Assembly: GCF_035222275.1 (NCBI RefSeq) | Contig: NC_085881.1 | Span: 4,588,001 to 4,652,000, forward strand | DNA length: 64,000 bases | Reading direction: 5' to 3' | DNA from: Podospora bellae-mahoneyi | Taxonomy: Eukaryota > Ascomycota > Sordariomycetes > Sordariales > Podosporaceae | Part shown: positions 62,025-64,000 of the stretch, piece after piece | How the letters are laid out: each line of letters begins with the position of its first letter | How positions within the stretch are numbered: the stretch's first letter is position 1 | Notes under the pieces: generated by a model | Told to the model about the DNA's origin: nothing | The model's database searches: none | Seen by the model: the letters and a program-made list of their open reading frames with translations, nothing else | Program-made: the position numbers and the translations under genes

Positions 62025-64000
62025 TTAATCCTCAATCGCCTCCTCATCAATAACACCCTGCTCCTTGATCTTCCTCTCCTCCGGCTCAGGCAACCCCACA
62101 TTCTTCCTTGCCATGACCTGACTCTCCACAAAACTGTCCCAATGCTGGGGATCGGCCTCCCTCAGTCTCTTGAGTATATCTTGCCTCCTCTCCTGGAACA
62201 CCTGGACCACGCCTCTCTCTTCTGCTTCCTTCTTCAAGTCGGCGTCACCCATCTCATCAAGCAACTCGTGTAGTAACCTAGCATGGTTGGGATCCGCCCC
62301 GACTTCTTCGACTCCCGAACTCAAAAGCGCGGCATTGTAGTGCTCAGGACGGAGAGCCACGATTCCAGCACGGAATTTGTGACCCGCCCGGAGAACGCGC
62401 GCCTCTTCATCTGCGAGCGCCTTGGAAGACAAAGAAATGATAGAGTTGGAGCGAGAGAGGGCCTTGCGGGACTCGCGTGATTGAGCAACGGCGTCGTCTT
62501 CGGCGTCGGAAATAATGGCAGCTGTATAACTGGCTGAGAGGTCCGAGTCAGTTGGGAGAGGGGGAGTAGGACCAGACGCCAGGCTGGATGATTTGCCATT
62601 AGCGTTGTCAAGGGAAGACAAGGAAGCGGCATCGCCCTTGTCGTTTCCGGCAGTGGTGCTGGCGGTGTCCACGCCCGAGTCGTCGGCTGCTGACAGGCGG
62701 GTGTCGGGGAACTCGTCTTCAAAGCGCTTGATGATGCCATGTAGGGTATTATCCAAGAACATGAGACGGTCTGCGACTACTGTTAGCATCAGAGTATTCC
62801 TATAGGACTGTAAAGAGAGGCACGTACGATAAGTGTGGCTATCATTCGCCGCCATCTTGGCTTTGACGATAGCAGGCTGGAGCCTCAACCGGATCTTGCG
62901 AGCGCTGAGCAGCAGGTGCTTGCTCGTATCCTTGGCCTTGGCTACCGCAGTGGTAGGTTCCTTCTCACCGTCTCCCAAGGAAGCCTGATCCACCTCACCA
63001 GCCAACAGTTCAGGGACAGAATGCGAAGAAATATCATCGCCCCTGTTCTTGAGGCAGCAAGCAAGAGCCTTGACGACTCCAGTGCCGCCGATGACATAGT
63101 CGTTATCCGGAGCGGCATCAACATCTGCATCAGCATCCAAAGAGAGCATGACATCGTGTCCAACCAGCCGTTGCAGGACATCGGGATATTCGGGCTCGGC
63201 CTTGAAGCTACCCGACAGCAAGCCCTCCTCAGCTGTTGGTGCAGGTGTTGTTGCTGATGTAGCGGTCTGCAAAGCAGTAGCAAGCTCCATGTTTCTCAAC
63301 CCATACGCGACGACTTGCTTGGCCATGGCCTTGACCAAATCACTCGATTGCTCGCTTGGTACCTCGATATCAACCGCCACCAGGCTGGTTGAAACCCTGG
63401 CGGCAGCGAGGAGCGATGCAAACAGGGCACATGCCTCTTCTTGTTTCTCTTCAGAATTCGCACTTGTCGTGAGCTCGACAAGGTCCTTGTTTTGCAGGAA
63501 GCTGATATGTGCCAAGCCAGTAACCTCCGGCAGGATTTCTGCCAGAGCAATGGCTTGCTCAGCACTAAGTGTGCAGTCCGCCAGATGGATGCGCTTGAGG
63601 CAAGCAAACTTGGGAAGATATCTTCTTAGAACAGCCACCGCGCTCGGGTCTGAGCTGAAGAGCTCATGGTTATGGCTCAAATCGATAAACCTCAAGTGAT
63701 CCAGCTTCACCAGCGTAGGGAACAGCTTGCACAAACTCGACGGCTCCAGATTGCAGTCAGCCAGGCTGAGCGCCCAAAGAGGGCATGTTTCCACCTCGAG
63801 TGAATCGGCCAGTATTCCCAGCTTGTCCCGAAGGTCATTCCCACCCAAATCAAGGCCCTCACACTGGTTGCTCTTCAGGAATCTCGCCACGTGGGCCAGG
63901 CCCTCCGAGTCAATATCATTGTGCGCCAGATTCAACCTCTTAATTCCACATTTGATAGCACCGTCGATGACGGCTGCCAGCTGAGGTGTAGACAGCCCTG
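62025..64000 (-). CDS. Leucine-rich repeat protein, PPP1R37/Mhp1-like (5' end outside window)
   Basis: The gene runs off the right edge. Two exons are visible (64000-62828 and 62770-62025), with a 57-nt intron that has a GTACGT donor and joins NDSHTY to HRLMFLDNTL. The frame is open to the edge (GLSTPQLAAVIDGAIKCG leads into RLNLAHNDIDSEGL). At least five ribonuclease-inhibitor-type leucine-rich repeats are seen: LNLAHNDIDSEGL, LDLGGNDLRDKL, LSLADCNLEPSSL, IDLSHNHELF and IHLADCTLSAEQA. After them come a helical part (about 63020-63320), a Ser/Asp-rich linker and a conserved-looking C-terminal helical region ending EERKIKEQGVIDEEAIED. The layout recalls animal PPP1R37 and the fungal proteins annotated as MAP-homologous protein 1; this is from memory and the function is not established. 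The intron is a multiple of three and stop-free. Confidence 0.78.
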   Translation of the reverse strand, partial: GLSTPQLAAVIDGAIKCGIKRLNLAHNDIDSEGLAHVARFLKSNQCEGLDLGGNDLRDKLGILADSLEVETCPLWALSLADCNLEPSSLCKLFPTLVKLDHLRFIDLSHNHELFSSDPSAVAVLRRYLPKFACLKRIHLADCTLSAEQAIALAEILPEVTGLAHISFLQNKDLVELTTSANSEEKQEEACALFASLLAAARVSTSLVAVDIEVPSEQSSDLVKAMAKQVVAYGLRNMELATALQTATSATTPAPTAEEGLLSGSFKAEPEYPDVLQRLVGHDVMLSLDADADVDAAPDNDYVIGGTGVVKALACCLKNRGDDISSHSVPELLAGEVDQASLGDGEKEPTTAVAKAKDTSKHLLLSARKIRLRLQPAIVKAKMAANDSHTYRTCLSLQSYRNTLMLTVVADRLMFLDNTLHGIIKRFEDEFPDTRLSAADDSGVDTASTTAGNDKGDAASLSSLDNANGKSSSLASGPTPPLPTDSDLSASYTAAIISDAEDDAVAQSRESRKALSRSNSIISLSSKALADEEARVLRAGHKFRAGIVALRPEHYNAALLSSGVEEVGADPNHARLLHELLDEMGDADLKKEAEERGVVQVFQERRQDILKRLREADPQHWDSFVESQVMARKNVGLPEPEERKIKEQGVIDEEAIED

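Overview
The window is nuclear DNA from a filamentous ascomycete, most likely a Sordariomycete of Sordariales type. The basis is the protein set (fungal WEE1, NEM1, HFI1, MRC1, GCP3, a fungal complex I accessory subunit), short introns of about 50-80 nt with GTANGT/GTGAGT donors and CTAAC/CTGAC branch sites, GC-rich coding sequence, and an AT-rich transposon block in which CpA/TpG is almost absent, the mark of repeat-induced point mutation (RIP). No species was identified.

Layout. 1-300 is the 3' end of an unrecognised gene. 1165-7520 holds a Dot5-type nuclear peroxiredoxin (-), a complex I accessory subunit (+), LTO1 (-), a short-chain dehydrogenase (-) and the NatA catalytic subunit NAA10 (+). 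7901-14066 holds a large low-complexity unknown protein (-), eIF2B beta (-) and NHP2 (+). 15753-23017 holds a DUF1761-type membrane protein (-), the NEM1 phosphatase (-), QCR8 of complex III (-) and prohibitin PHB1 (+), the last two sharing a 364-bp divergent promoter. 24009-29356 holds RNA exonuclease REX3 (+), a family 8 glycosyltransferase (+) and a small secreted cysteine-rich protein (+). A gene-poor, repeat-dotted stretch (29.4-33.6 kb) leads into WEE1 (+, 33621-37206). A doubtful acidic ORF (39.3-39.9 kb) and MRC1 (-, 40656-44681) follow.

From about 44.98 to 55.41 kb lies a transposon block. At its centre is one Ty3/Gypsy element (45827-53466) with 386-bp LTRs and a TCTTT target duplication. 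Most of its interior is saturated with RIP, yet its LTRs and its last 1.5 kb are not. It sits inside a smaller element of about 170 bp (TTTAT duplication). That small element also received an inverted solo LTR (CCACA duplication), which in turn contains another inverted solo LTR. A second nested LTR pair lies at 54603-55412. The spared 3' part of the Gypsy element carries two tRNA-like sequences and an antisense ORF with a Zn2Cys6-like cysteine pattern; these are the most unusual features of the window.

After the block, ordinary genes resume: HFI1/ADA1 of SAGA (-), gamma-tubulin complex component 3 (+) with a long open frame after its stop codon, and a leucine-rich-repeat protein (-) cut by the right edge. 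The host genes are mostly conserved housekeeping functions: translation initiation and ribosome biogenesis (eIF2B beta, NHP2, LTO1, NAA10), mitochondrial inner membrane (complex I, QCR8, PHB1) and cell-cycle control (WEE1, MRC1, GCP3). They do not form a visible gene cluster.
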